Source: an uncultured Eubacteriales bacterium (GTDB lineage Bacteria > Bacillota > Clostridia > Lachnospirales > Lachnospiraceae). From it: a stretch of DNA of 25,512 bases. This document shows, piece after piece, positions 15,498 through 23,087 of the stretch. The stretch covers positions 1 through 25,512 of the forward strand of contig UQZF01000019.1 of the NCBI GenBank assembly GCA_900545455.1, in the 5' to 3' direction. The notes beneath the pieces are model-generated. The model did not search any database and had not been told where the DNA came from. It worked only from the letters and a program-made list of their open reading frames with translations. Within the stretch, counting starts at the first letter, position 1; each line of letters starts with the position of its first letter. A program made the position numbers and the translations under genes.

Positions 15498-16274
15498 ATG
15501 AAAAAACATGACGACAGCTTATTTAAAATCGGAGAAATTGTAGATATTCTCGGAGTGACAAGAAAAACGATACTGGTATATGAGGAGATGGGCTTGCTCA
15601 CGCCAGCCGTCAAGGATGAAAAGAGCGGCTACCGCTATTATACCGCGGACAATATGACACAGATACGCTCTATCCGCTCCCTGCAGAGCTTGGGGCTCTC
15701 ACTCGCGGAAATCAAGGAATACTATTACGACACGACCAATCTTGACCACCATTTAGAGCGCCTTATGGATTTGAGAGCTGCACTCGACCGCAACATCCAG
15801 CTTCTCCAAGTCCGCTCCGCAAAGCCGGGCGACTTGAGCATTCATCACACGCTCATCCCGCGACAGGTGTGCTTTTGCCGCACATATCATTGCACTGATA
15901 CGGTTGATGCCGCCAACAAGCTGCGCGATACCTATATCGCCGCTGCCAGAACGGGAAAAATGTCCTTGGTTGCACGAATGTTTACCATGCGCATTGACAC
16001 ACCCGATAACGGACATGAGCTGATGTGCTGCATTCCCGTGCAGGATGATTTTACCGGCGAAGAGCGCGTTGAATTTGCAGAGATGCCTGTTCTGTGCATC
16101 TATTACCGCGGGGCATACGAAGGAATCGGAAATGCAATCACCGTCCTAAACGCTTATGTTGAGACAAACCATATCAGAACCACAGGTCCATACCGCAGTA
16201 TATATCTTGATGGACCGCCAAGCCGTGGAACGCACACCTCAGACTACATCACACAGATTGTTGTGCCGGTTTAA
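15498..16274 (+). CDS. MerR-family regulator with GyrI-like effector domain (BmrR/Mta type)
   Basis: The 258-residue protein starts at ATG 15498, six bases after GGGG; ATG 15486 is in frame but poorly served. The N-terminal winged helix reads FKIGEIVDILGVTRKTILVY, then EEMGLLTPAVKDEKSGYRYY, the classic MerR signature, followed by a linker helix. From about residue 115 a GyrI-like small-molecule-binding domain follows, with paired repeats such as VEFAEMPVLCIYYRGAYEGI and a C-terminal ITQIVVPV strand. Proteins of this build activate multidrug efflux or stress genes on binding hydrophobic or cationic compounds by untwisting promoters with a 19-base spacer. Exactly such a promoter lies at 18863-18893, upstream of the surface protein gene, so that gene is a candidate target. 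No efflux gene adjoins it. Confidence 0.9.
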   Translation: MKKHDDSLFKIGEIVDILGVTRKTILVYEEMGLLTPAVKDEKSGYRYYTADNMTQIRSIRSLQSLGLSLAEIKEYYYDTTNLDHHLERLMDLRAALDRNIQLLQVRSAKPGDLSIHHTLIPRQVCFCRTYHCTDTVDAANKLRDTYIAAARTGKMSLVARMFTMRIDTPDNGHELMCCIPVQDDFTGEERVEFAEMPVLCIYYRGAYEGIGNAITVLNAYVETNHIRTTGPYRSIYLDGPPSRGTHTSDYITQIVVPV

Positions 16275-16289
16275 GATTAAACTGCCGTT

Positions 16290-18767
16290 CTACTGCTTAG
16301 CTTTCTTCTTTCTATTCGTGTAAAATACTCCCGTCCCCACTGCCATAAAAGCACAGCCAAGCACTACAATCATGCGGCTTCTCCACATATCGACGTCGTT
16401 TCCCGTGCTCGGCGACTCAACACGGTTGATAACCGAATCGGCAAGCACAATCGTGTAGTCCGATGCGTGCGTGAAGGTGAGTGTTACATTTCCGTCATTT
16501 CCAACCTGACCGAAGCTTACGAACTCGAGCTTATTGTCAGTCGGATTGTAGTAGAAAAGATTTGCGTATTTTCCCGCGTTCTCAGCCTTCATGTTGAGTG
16601 TGAGTGTCGCGGTAAATCCGAACTCGCCGTTGTATGCCAGCGTGAGGTTGACCGAGTAGTGCTCGCCCGTAACGCTGTTAATCACATCGACGGGAATTGC
16701 CTTTCCTGCCTCGCCGCCAAGTGTAACGCCAAGATTAATGTCTCCCTTAATCTCGGTCACATCCTTGCCGTTAACAGTCCATGTGATTCCGTCTCCCATA
16801 TTGAACAGAACCTTCACGTCCCTGCCCTTCAGATGCTCGAACACTCCCGAAGGAACCGTTGTTGCTCCGTTCATTTCAACGGTCACCGTGTCGCCGTCCC
16901 TTGCGCTGTCTATCTGAGCGGTGACAGCCTCCCAGCCTGACTTGCCGCTGTCGGTGGTGTTATCACTGCTGTCATTCTTATCGTCATCAGAATTGTCACC
17001 GTTGGCATCATCGGATTTATCCGCTTCTGCGCGGGTTATGCTGATTACAAGGCTCTCCACCTCGTAATTGCCATTATCGCTTCCGTTGTAAACGGCAGTT
17101 GCATTCACGGCTTCACCTACGTTAAGGGACATATCCGCATCCTGCCATACCCAGCCTAAAGGAAGTGAAATCTTGCCAACCTTATCTGTCTGGTTGGATA
17201 CCTTCATTGTCTTGTCAGGCATGTTCGGTGCTGCAGGAGCTTTGTTTACGGTAATCTCCGCTGTGCCTTTTGCCTTTGCATATATATCGCTGTCGTTCGG
17301 CGTGAATATCCATTCAGCCGTATAGGCACCTACCTTATCAGGCTTAGCATCAGGATTTACCCATTCAAATGTTCCATCAACTATCCACCCCGTACTATCA
17401 TTCTCCATCGAACCAGAAAGCGTTATGTCGCTCAGCTTCCCTCCGTATGTGAGTGATGTACTGCTAAGTATCGGTGCTCCGGTTGGAACCGGCATTAACA
17501 ACTTTGAAAAAATATTGAATAATAATGCAAATTCATAATTTGTCGTGGTGACATCCACAATTAAATAACCAATCGTACCATCATCGGCTATATCTGACTC
17601 TTTTAGCGGAACGGTGAGCACTCCATTCTCAATCTTTGCATCATTAATGCTGCTGTCATCCACCATCTCCACGATTTCTCTCATACTGTATGTAATATCT
17701 CCATACTCCTGCGAAGCCGTCAATTCAGGCAGATAGTCTGCAAGATTGATTGTAACAGAATCATCCGAAAATAAATCGTAACCAATTGACGAGGTATAAT
17801 GAACCTTATCTATTGAGGCACCGCTATCTGTCCCTGATATTGTAAACTCTTTTTCTGTAGTATGTTTATCCACCTCGAAGGTAAAGTTATTATTTAACAG
17901 CGTGAACTTTAAAACAACATCCTTGTTTTCTCCTGCTTCCGGTGAAATATAATATGCCTCAACTGTATAATCCGTGCCTCTTTCAAACTCTATAACTTTT
18001 TCGTCGTATGTACTAAAGCCAACTCTGTCTAACAGCTCCAGCGGTATATCTGTCGTACCGTCGTATGTTTTTTCTATATTTTCAAATAGTACAACAGCAT
18101 CTTTCAATGCACACGGCATGACCGTATATTCAACAGAATTTGTGCCAGTATAGTTGCCCTGCCCTGCAACGGTGAGGCGATATTTACCGGCATACTTCAC
18201 ATTACCTCCTTCGGTAATGGTATAATTAACATTCTCATACAGCCCTTTGCCATTATATACCAATACAGGTACTACCATCAATTCAGCACCACTATCTTTA
18301 TCGCTGTTTAGCGGAAAATAATTCAAATTGTCCTCACCTGTTATAAAAAGCTTCACATCTTTTAAATCTGCCGGCTCCACCGTTACAGTCATGCTATGTG
18401 TGACCGTATCGGAACCACAGGTCGCCTCACACTTTAACGTGTGTTCCCCCGCGCTTTTGTATTCATCAACCGTCAGTACTTCTTCCCGTGATGTCTTGCC
18501 AACAAGCTCCTCACCATCCCAATACCACTTGTAGGTGACAACTGCATTTTCGTCTGTAGTCTCAACATATGCCCATACCTCAAGGTCATCGCCGTAAACT
18601 GTATAACGCGCGTTGAGTGACTTGAGCTCAATCGAATCTGATTTCCACTCCTCATCGTCCGCCTTTACCTTCACCTCTGACAAATCGGTGACGAACAGCA
18701 TCATAAGCACCGCAAGGAACATTGCCAACCCTCGCTTCACTTTCTTCGTACATCTAAACATCATCAT
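16290..18767 (-). CDS. Large secreted, wall-anchored surface protein with Ig-like/MBG-like repeats
   Basis: The 825-residue protein is taken from ATG 18767, nine bases after AAAGGA; the in-frame GTG at 18824 would add a poor signal sequence. Residues 1-36 form a signal peptide (KKVKRGLAM followed by a hydrophobic core, cleavage after VKVKA). The ectodomain has an N-terminal Ig-like region (TYKWYWDGEELVG), an MBG/YDG-type repeat (KTYDGTTDI near 230), more beta-rich repeats, an acidic Asp/Asn/Ser linker (about 579-610), and a C-terminal beta domain. It ends with the sorting signal SPSTG (785-789), a membrane helix and a basic tail. SPXTG is the motif used by class B-like sortases such as that of Clostridioides difficile. 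No catalytic domain is visible; adhesion or a structural wall role is inferred. Its promoter is MerR-type. Confidence 0.88.
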   Translation of the reverse strand: MMMFRCTKKVKRGLAMFLAVLMMLFVTDLSEVKVKADDEEWKSDSIELKSLNARYTVYGDDLEVWAYVETTDENAVVTYKWYWDGEELVGKTSREEVLTVDEYKSAGEHTLKCEATCGSDTVTHSMTVTVEPADLKDVKLFITGEDNLNYFPLNSDKDSGAELMVVPVLVYNGKGLYENVNYTITEGGNVKYAGKYRLTVAGQGNYTGTNSVEYTVMPCALKDAVVLFENIEKTYDGTTDIPLELLDRVGFSTYDEKVIEFERGTDYTVEAYYISPEAGENKDVVLKFTLLNNNFTFEVDKHTTEKEFTISGTDSGASIDKVHYTSSIGYDLFSDDSVTINLADYLPELTASQEYGDITYSMREIVEMVDDSSINDAKIENGVLTVPLKESDIADDGTIGYLIVDVTTTNYEFALLFNIFSKLLMPVPTGAPILSSTSLTYGGKLSDITLSGSMENDSTGWIVDGTFEWVNPDAKPDKVGAYTAEWIFTPNDSDIYAKAKGTAEITVNKAPAAPNMPDKTMKVSNQTDKVGKISLPLGWVWQDADMSLNVGEAVNATAVYNGSDNGNYEVESLVISITRAEADKSDDANGDNSDDDKNDSSDNTTDSGKSGWEAVTAQIDSARDGDTVTVEMNGATTVPSGVFEHLKGRDVKVLFNMGDGITWTVNGKDVTEIKGDINLGVTLGGEAGKAIPVDVINSVTGEHYSVNLTLAYNGEFGFTATLTLNMKAENAGKYANLFYYNPTDNKLEFVSFGQVGNDGNVTLTFTHASDYTIVLADSVINRVESPSTGNDVDMWRSRMIVVLGCAFMAVGTGVFYTNRKKKAKQ

Positions 18768-18862
18768 ATCACCATGTCCTTTCTCGTCCTTGGCAAAATC
18801 AGCGTCCTCTTCCTTTGCACACACAATTCTGCCTGTATGTACACATACTTATTTCTATGTTG

Positions 18863-18893
18863 ATTATAAACCGTACCTTAGGGGACGAGTCAA
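18863..18893 (-). promoter_or_regulatory. MerR-type promoter with 19-bp spacer and dyad
   Basis: Minus strand TTGACT (18888-18893) and TATAAT (18863-18868) are separated by 19 bases instead of 17. The spacer holds an imperfect dyad, CGTCCC/GGTACG around CTAA. This overlong spacer with a central dyad is the hallmark of MerR-activated promoters. It drives the surface protein gene starting at 18767. Confidence 0.7.
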
Positions 18894-18927
18894 GTGGGGG
18901 ATATGCTTTTTTTAAATTATTTGGGCG

Positions 18928-19854
18928 TTATTCCCGCCACTCCCTGAGCGCCGCCGAGAGCCTTTTGTCAATATCCTTTCTCGTCGCTTCGCACTCGTTC
19001 GGGTATTCCTTTGCCGCCCTGAAAATGAAACGCAGCACGAACTTCAGCCCTACGGGAAGCGCCATGCGGAGCATGGATTCCGGCAGCACAAAATGAGTTC
19101 CGTGCTCATACACGAGCGGTACATATTCACAGGTGTGCGGGCGCGCTTTCAGACGCTCATCCATGCGGCGGATATATTTTCCCGCTTCCCAGAAGGAATC
19201 GTCGTCCGCACCTACAAGGAACAGCCTGCCCTTTATGTTCTCGACCTTTATCATTTCCTCCTCTGTGTGCTCTCTCGCCTTTTCAGAATCGATAAAAAGA
19301 CAGGTGGTTCGCTCAATGTCGCCCGAGCCCTTCGTCTCCTCCTCAACCTTCTGCCAATACTGCGGATGCTCATACACAAACGGCATGTAAGGGAGCGGCT
19401 CGCCCCGCCATGAGAGCGTGGACGCACCCGGAATAGGCCATTCACTACAGCCGTCCTTTTTTCCCTGCTCAAAGCCCTGCCATACAAAGTCGCTCGCCGT
19501 GATGGCGAAGGTCAGCGTAATATCGGGAAAAAATGACGCGGCAACGAGGGAATCCATGCCCGCCGTACTCATTCCCATAATGCCGATTTTGCGGCTTCCG
19601 TTATTTTTAAGCCAATTTATAGCCGTCTCGATTCTCTCGAGCGGATAATTCACATGGCTGTAATTTTTCTTGCCCGGTGACATACAGAGCGCGTTCACTC
19701 CGTTCTTATGTAACCACTTCGCGCCGCACTTTGCCATATAATCGTTGGGATCATCGCCGAATAATCCGATGACCGTGCAGTCCGAGCCCTTGGGATTTCT
19801 ATAATATGTCCCGTAAAAACCACCCTTTTCGGTGTCAAAAAAGAGCTTTTCCAT
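18928..19854 (-). CDS. Alpha/beta hydrolase, BAAT / acyl-CoA thioester hydrolase C-terminal family
   Basis: The 308-residue protein shows the nucleophile elbow GIMGMSTAGM with Ser96, an acid in LVGADDDSFWEA (Asp218 or Asp219) and a C-terminal His in YEHGTHFVLPES. The spacing and the phrase ITASDFVWQGF match the BAAT C-terminal domain found in acyl-CoA:amino acid N-acyltransferases and thioesterases. In animal BAAT the nucleophile is Cys; Ser here favours hydrolysis. Bacterial members lack the N-terminal Ig-like domain, as here, and their substrates are mostly unknown (acyl-CoA, ester or drug-like). No signal peptide is present, so it is cytoplasmic. It starts five bases after the membrane protein gene, a clear operon. 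Confidence 0.82.
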   Translation of the reverse strand: MEKLFFDTEKGGFYGTYYRNPKGSDCTVIGLFGDDPNDYMAKCGAKWLHKNGVNALCMSPGKKNYSHVNYPLERIETAINWLKNNGSRKIGIMGMSTAGMDSLVAASFFPDITLTFAITASDFVWQGFEQGKKDGCSEWPIPGASTLSWRGEPLPYMPFVYEHPQYWQKVEEETKGSGDIERTTCLFIDSEKAREHTEEEMIKVENIKGRLFLVGADDDSFWEAGKYIRRMDERLKARPHTCEYVPLVYEHGTHFVLPESMLRMALPVGLKFVLRFIFRAAKEYPNECEATRKDIDKRLSAALREWRE

Positions 19855-19859
19855 ATTTT

Positions 19860-20360
19860 TTACCCCACTATCACCTTAACAAGTGCAGCAATGCCAGCCA
19901 ATATCGCCGAAAGCACCACCATGCCGACCGTTCCCATAATCCACTTTTTACACTTATCCTGTCGGTTGATATACGGCTTTAATTCCTCCGTCCCCGGAAT
20001 CGTCCATGCCTTTGTGTGACCTACCCACAAGCCGTCGACCAAAATCCTGTCCATCACGTTCATGACGGACAGGATGACGAACATCTGCCAGAAGCCTGTG
20101 AGGAAATCCCTCGCCCCGTTCAGACCGTAGACGCATCCGAGAACATACAGCATATATCCGGGGATACATATTGCCTTGAATATTATGGTGTTCTTTTTTA
20201 TTTTTTCATGAGTTATGAGCCCAAGCTCCACGCAGCGGTCCTTGACGTCCTGATGGTAGAGAAACACCATCCCCACCGCACCCTTGCGGATGCCGATTGC
20301 GCAGACCACAATCAATAAAACACCGAGTATGAATCCTTCCAACAACACCTTTGCTATCAT
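19860..20360 (-). CDS. Four-helix integral membrane protein, unknown function
   Basis: The 166-residue protein starts at ATG 20360, seven bases after AGGGAGGAG; the TTG at 20366 is too close to that site. Four hydrophobic segments are visible: about 5-28 (LLEGFILGVLLIVVCAIGI), 60-80 (IFKAICIPGYMLYVLG), 88-108 and 142-165 (IMGTVGMVVLSAILAGIAAL). A cytoplasmic loop contains HEKIKKN, and a WTIPGTEELKPY segment lies before the last helix. It is co-transcribed with the hydrolase. I do not recognise a named family; transport or a partner role for the hydrolase would be speculation. Confidence 0.8.
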   Translation of the reverse strand: MIAKVLLEGFILGVLLIVVCAIGIRKGAVGMVFLYHQDVKDRCVELGLITHEKIKKNTIIFKAICIPGYMLYVLGCVYGLNGARDFLTGFWQMFVILSVMNVMDRILVDGLWVGHTKAWTIPGTEELKPYINRQDKCKKWIMGTVGMVVLSAILAGIAALVKVIVG

Positions 20361-20425
20361 ATACAATCTCCTCCCTTTAGCTTATGATTCTGCCTGTAGT
20401 GTCTGGTTAGTCTTAACTTACTCGT

Positions 20426-20455
20426 ATTTTATCACACTTACGTCAATGACTTCAA
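20426..20455 (-). promoter_or_regulatory. Promoter of membrane protein-hydrolase operon
   Basis: Minus strand TTGAAG (20450-20455), an 18-base spacer and TAAAAT (20426-20431), about 66 bases before the ATG. Confidence 0.5.
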
Positions 20456-20496
20456 CTCTGAAAGTAAATTATCCCGTTTTTTTGTTAATTCTTCTA

Positions 20497-20527
20497 TAAT
20501 AAAAATGGAAGCATCTTGTATGCTCCC
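20497..20527 (-). terminator. Rho-independent terminator of the AbiF gene
   Basis: Read on the minus strand, GGGAGCAT pairs with ATGCTTCC (one G-T pair) around a 5-base loop, followed by ATTTTTATTAT. It lies 20 bases after the abiF stop. Confidence 0.8.
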
Positions 20528-20546
20528 ATCTTTGCGCTCATATATA

Positions 20547-21488
20547 CTATTGTTTTCTGTAGCTGGTTATCTTTCTCCAATTTTTCGGAAATCCCATTTT
20601 CTCATATAATTCCTGTTCAGATATACCGTCATGCTTCTTAATATACTTATCAATCAATGCTTTAAGAGCTTTCATAAACTCTTTATACCAGTGGTCATTC
20701 AACATATATCTTAGGGCAATCACCACGGAAAACAAATCATTTTTTCCATTCACATACTGTGAACCCTTTTGTGCAATCTCTAATTTCTTATGTATAGGCA
20801 AATCAGGAATGCTGTCCGCAGTTCTATATGTAAAAAGTCGTTCACCATGCGCACACACATTTCTGAACTTAACCATCACTGCCAATATGGATACCATTTG
20901 CTTTTCATTGATGCACGGATAATTTCTGCTCACTTTAATCTGTATATCCTGCGGAAGCAGCATATACATTTTAGATATATTTCCAAATGTAAGTGCATTT
21001 GTGAGTACCCACAACGGAACATTTCCATATTTTTTCTGTGAATGATTTATATAATTATAATCCGTCGGCTTTGTGACATACCCTTCTAATATTTTAATCA
21101 AACGGTCAATATCTATTCGATTTTTCTTTCCCGAGTAATTGTAATTTGCCGTATCAAGATATTCCTTTTGATTTTCCCCATTCTTTTCCGTAAAATAATA
21201 TGAAACCTGTGATTTTATCTCATTTTCTACCTTGATAAGATACCTCAAAAACAACTGCCTTAACGATTCATCAAAATAATATAGCTCTACAATATCCTCA
21301 AATCTTGTTCCATCCTTATATTTCTTGGTGGTTTGATTCTTAAAAATATCCTTATACCCCGCAATCAAAGAATAATAGCTCGTCTGTCTTAGAATTTCCT
21401 TGGCATATTCCTCATCCTCAATCAGCAAATTCTTTTCAATTTTCAATTTTTCTATCTGCTGACTATAATTTAAAAAAATCTTTGGCAT
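20547..21488 (-). CDS. abiF: AbiF/AbiD-family (Abi_2) abortive infection protein, HEPN RNase-like
   Basis: The 313-residue protein matches the Abi_2 family through its order of features. The N-terminal segment is IFLNYSQQIEKLKIEKNLLI, followed by LRQTSYYSLIAGYKDIF, LYYFDESLRQLFLRYLIKVE, NVPLWVLTNALTFGNISKMY, and the HEPN motif FRNVCAHGERLF with Arg209, Asn210 and His214. HEPN RxxxxH centres cut RNA, so it is a probable RNase toxin that stops growth of infected cells. ATG 21488 is preferred because GAGGAG lies nine bases away; ATG 21494 is only three bases from it. Composition is AT-rich relative to its neighbours. It has its own promoter, a structured leader ending in a terminator, and its own terminator downstream, so it is a self-contained unit. 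Members of this family are proposed relatives of Cas13. Confidence 0.9.
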   Translation of the reverse strand: MPKIFLNYSQQIEKLKIEKNLLIEDEEYAKEILRQTSYYSLIAGYKDIFKNQTTKKYKDGTRFEDIVELYYFDESLRQLFLRYLIKVENEIKSQVSYYFTEKNGENQKEYLDTANYNYSGKKNRIDIDRLIKILEGYVTKPTDYNYINHSQKKYGNVPLWVLTNALTFGNISKMYMLLPQDIQIKVSRNYPCINEKQMVSILAVMVKFRNVCAHGERLFTYRTADSIPDLPIHKKLEIAQKGSQYVNGKNDLFSVVIALRYMLNDHWYKEFMKALKALIDKYIKKHDGISEQELYEKMGFPKNWRKITSYRKQ

Positions 21489-21497
21489 ATACATACT

Positions 21498-21521
21498 CTC
21501 CTCAAAATAAAAAAAGAGGAG
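21498..21521 (-). promoter_or_regulatory. Hairpin that can hide the abiF ribosome site
   Basis: The SD GAGGAG (21498-21503) is exactly complementary to CUCCUC (21516-21521), with a 12-base U-rich loop. The same CUCCUC strand also forms the terminator stem with GGGGGAG (21534-21540). The two structures exclude each other; either one should lower AbiF output. Confidence 0.6.
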
Positions 21522-21577
21522 CCCCCGCAGGTTCTCCCCCGGTCGCAGGCCTCACAGGTTTCTGCAACGCGATCACT
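21504..21577 (-). ncRNA. Candidate abiF-associated structured RNA (possible RNA antitoxin or attenuator)
   Basis: From a predicted start near 21577, about 74 bases run to a U-rich tract just before abiF. It is a GC-rich island in very AT-rich DNA. GUUGCAG (21562-21568) pairs with CUGCGAC (21542-21548); a small CCU-GUG-AGG hairpin sits inside. Then GGGGGAG (21534-21540) pairs with CUCCUCU (21515-21521, two G-U pairs), followed by six more U, A and UUUU, an intrinsic terminator. Three CCUGYG copies start at 21526, 21544 and 21553 on the plus coordinate, spaced 18 and 9 bases. Promoter, short structured RNA, terminator, toxin is the layout of type III-like RNA antitoxin systems. The alternative is simple transcription attenuation. 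Confidence 0.6.
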
Positions 21578-21583
21578 GTAATT

Positions 21584-21612
21584 ATCTTACTTAACTTTAA
21601 GATTTCTGTCAA
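21584..21612 (-). promoter_or_regulatory. Promoter of abiF leader RNA
   Basis: Minus strand consensus TTGACA (21607-21612), a 17-base spacer and TAAGAT (21584-21589). Being so strong, it suggests the leader RNA is made in excess over the toxin mRNA. Confidence 0.75.
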
Positions 21613-21643
21613 GCAATTTTTACAGCTACTATATAGTATATGG

Positions 21644-21663
21644 TGTATAAATCTTTTTATACA
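21644..21663. repeat. Palindrome upstream of the abiF promoter
   Basis: TGTATAAA (21644-21651) and TTTATACA (21656-21663) form a perfect 8+8 dyad with a 4-base centre, flanked by further bulged complementarity (ATGGT/ACCAT). It lies about 30 bases upstream of the abiF -35 and could be an operator or a weak end for the ABC operon transcript. Confidence 0.4.
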
Positions 21664-21679
21664 TTATACCATAATAAAC

Positions 21680-21713
21680 GTGATTTCTCCGTTCTACGAA
21701 CTCTCGAAATCAC
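21680..21713 (-). terminator. Hairpin at the end of the ABC permease gene
   Basis: GTGATTTC/GAAATCAC (8 bp) encloses a second GTTC-3-GAAC hairpin. The permease stop codon lies in the outer stem and the following minus-strand sequence is GTTTATTATGG, only partly T-rich, so termination efficiency is uncertain. Confidence 0.5.
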
Positions 21714-22363
21714 ATATCCACCGCCTCGAACCTTCTCACGCTCGCCCTGCACGACATTACTGCAGTCAGAGCATACACAATCACGGCGACGGCTAAAATC
21801 GCCCACATTTTTACATCCGACATTGCATTCGTGTTATTGAGAAACTCAAGTCCCGGAATGTGATGCAGCGTCTCGGCAAGCGTGATTAGGATAAATGAAG
21901 CAATCGAGAAGAGCAGGAACGGCTTCCCATATTTATAAGCGGTTTTGAAAAAGCCCCCGACAAACAGGCAGTTAAACAGCGCAAACACGAGGAGATTTCC
22001 CGCCAGATAGAACTGGTTTGCATTCATCATTGCATTATTCACATACGGAGCCACGTCCGCCATCGCCGTCAAGCGGATAAGTGTTAGTATCACCATAAAC
22101 GCAAAGGCAATCATTTGAATCATCACGGCGAAGCCGTACTTTGCTTTTACGACGTCCGTCTTTTTTATCGGAAGCAGAACCGTGTACAGAATGTCGTTGT
22201 TCGCACAGGCATTCTGAAAGGACTGGAAAAGCCCGAAGCAGACGAAGAATGCGCCGACAAGTATCGGGTAGCCGGGAATCATCGCCATCACCGCAAACAA
22301 TATAAAAATAAATGAAATCGGAGACGCAGCAAGCTTTATCTCCTTACGCATCAATTCTTTCAT
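21710..22363 (-). CDS. ABC transporter permease (ABC-2-like)
   Basis: The 217-residue membrane protein starts at ATG 22363, six bases after an ideal AAGGAGG; the longer in-frame start overlaps the ATPase gene more deeply. About six hydrophobic segments are visible, for example ISFIFILFAVMAMI, ILVGAFFVCFGLF, IQMIAFAFMVILTLI, LAGNLLVFALFNCLFVGG, FLLFSIASFILITLAE and MWAILAVAVIVYALTAV. A LLPIKKTDVVKAKY loop, typical of ABC-2 permeases that couple to the ATPase, lies after the second. It overlaps the ATPase gene by 20 bases. Such small regulator-ATPase-permease sets (YtrABC/BltD-like architectures) often answer cell-envelope stress; the cargo is unknown. Confidence 0.88.
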   Translation of the reverse strand: MKELMRKEIKLAASPISFIFILFAVMAMIPGYPILVGAFFVCFGLFQSFQNACANNDILYTVLLPIKKTDVVKAKYGFAVMIQMIAFAFMVILTLIRLTAMADVAPYVNNAMMNANQFYLAGNLLVFALFNCLFVGGFFKTAYKYGKPFLLFSIASFILITLAETLHHIPGLEFLNNTNAMSDVKMWAILAVAVIVYALTAVMSCRASVRRFEAVDM

Positions 22364-23087
22364 GAAGTGCCTCCTTCTCAAAATGAATCATAATCTCCTC
22401 GAGGTTCTCTCCTATTCCCAGTTCCCTGCACTGTCGTATGTAATCGTCCATCCGCCCGGAATACTCCATCTTTCCTTTTCGTATGTAGGTGATTGCGTCC
22501 GAGCATTTGTCCAAATCCGACGTGATGTGGGTTGAGAACAGGATTGCCACGCCCTCCCTCGCAAGGTACTTAAATATCTCCAAAAGCTCATCCCTCGACA
22601 CGGGATCAAGCCCGCTTGTAGGCTCATCGAGAATGAGAAGCTTCGCGCCGTGCGACAGCGCTATCGCAAGATTTAACTTTACCCTCATTCCCTCGGATAG
22701 CTGTGCGGGAGTCTTATCCTCATCGAGCTCAAATATTTTCGAATATTTGCGGTACAGCGCGTCATCCCACCCCTTGTAAAAGGTCTTTGTCACGCTCACA
22801 ATGTCGCGGATTTTTTTCTTTTTGTAGTAGTCCACGGCACCGCCCGCATACCCTATCTGCTCCTTGATTTCAGCCTCGTTCTCCCTCAGATTTTTTCCAA
22901 AATACGCAATTTCACCGTTGGATATATGTATAAGGTTCAAAATCGACTTGATCGTGGTTGTCTTTCCCGCGCCGTTGCGCCCAATCAGCCCCATAATCAT
23001 GCCGCTCCCGATTTCAAATGAAATGTCCTCCAATGTGAATTTTTCATACTCTTTTTTCAGATGTCTTACCGACAATACAGTGCTCAT
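22344..23087 (-). CDS. ABC transporter ATP-binding protein
   Basis: The 247-residue ATPase has Walker A GRNGAGKTT (about 36-44), an unusual signature LSEGM in place of LSGGQ, Walker B LLILDEPTSGLD, and the H-loop FSTH. The Q-loop and YYKKKKIRDIV region match the YtrB/BcrA-like exporters. The start ATG overlaps the stop of the XRE-AbrB gene as ATGA, and the stop lies inside the permease gene, so all three are translationally coupled. LSEGM variants are common in the YhcH/YtrB group and still active. With the permease it should drive export or act as a stress sensor; the substrate is not readable. Confidence 0.93.
   Translation of the reverse strand: MSTVLSVRHLKKEYEKFTLEDISFEIGSGMIMGLIGRNGAGKTTTIKSILNLIHISNGEIAYFGKNLRENEAEIKEQIGYAGGAVDYYKKKKIRDIVSVTKTFYKGWDDALYRKYSKIFELDEDKTPAQLSEGMRVKLNLAIALSHGAKLLILDEPTSGLDPVSRDELLEIFKYLAREGVAILFSTHITSDLDKCSDAITYIRKGKMEYSGRMDDYIRQCRELGIGENLEEIMIHFEKEALHERIDA

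Noticed and set aside
16467..16940. Plus-strand 157-codon ORF opposite the surface protein
   Set aside because: Shadow of a well-supported secreted protein with signal peptide and sorting signal.
21504..21577. T-box or metabolite riboswitch before abiF
   Set aside because: Too short for a T-box, no T-box sequence, and no known riboswitch core was recognised; an RNA antitoxin or attenuator fits better.
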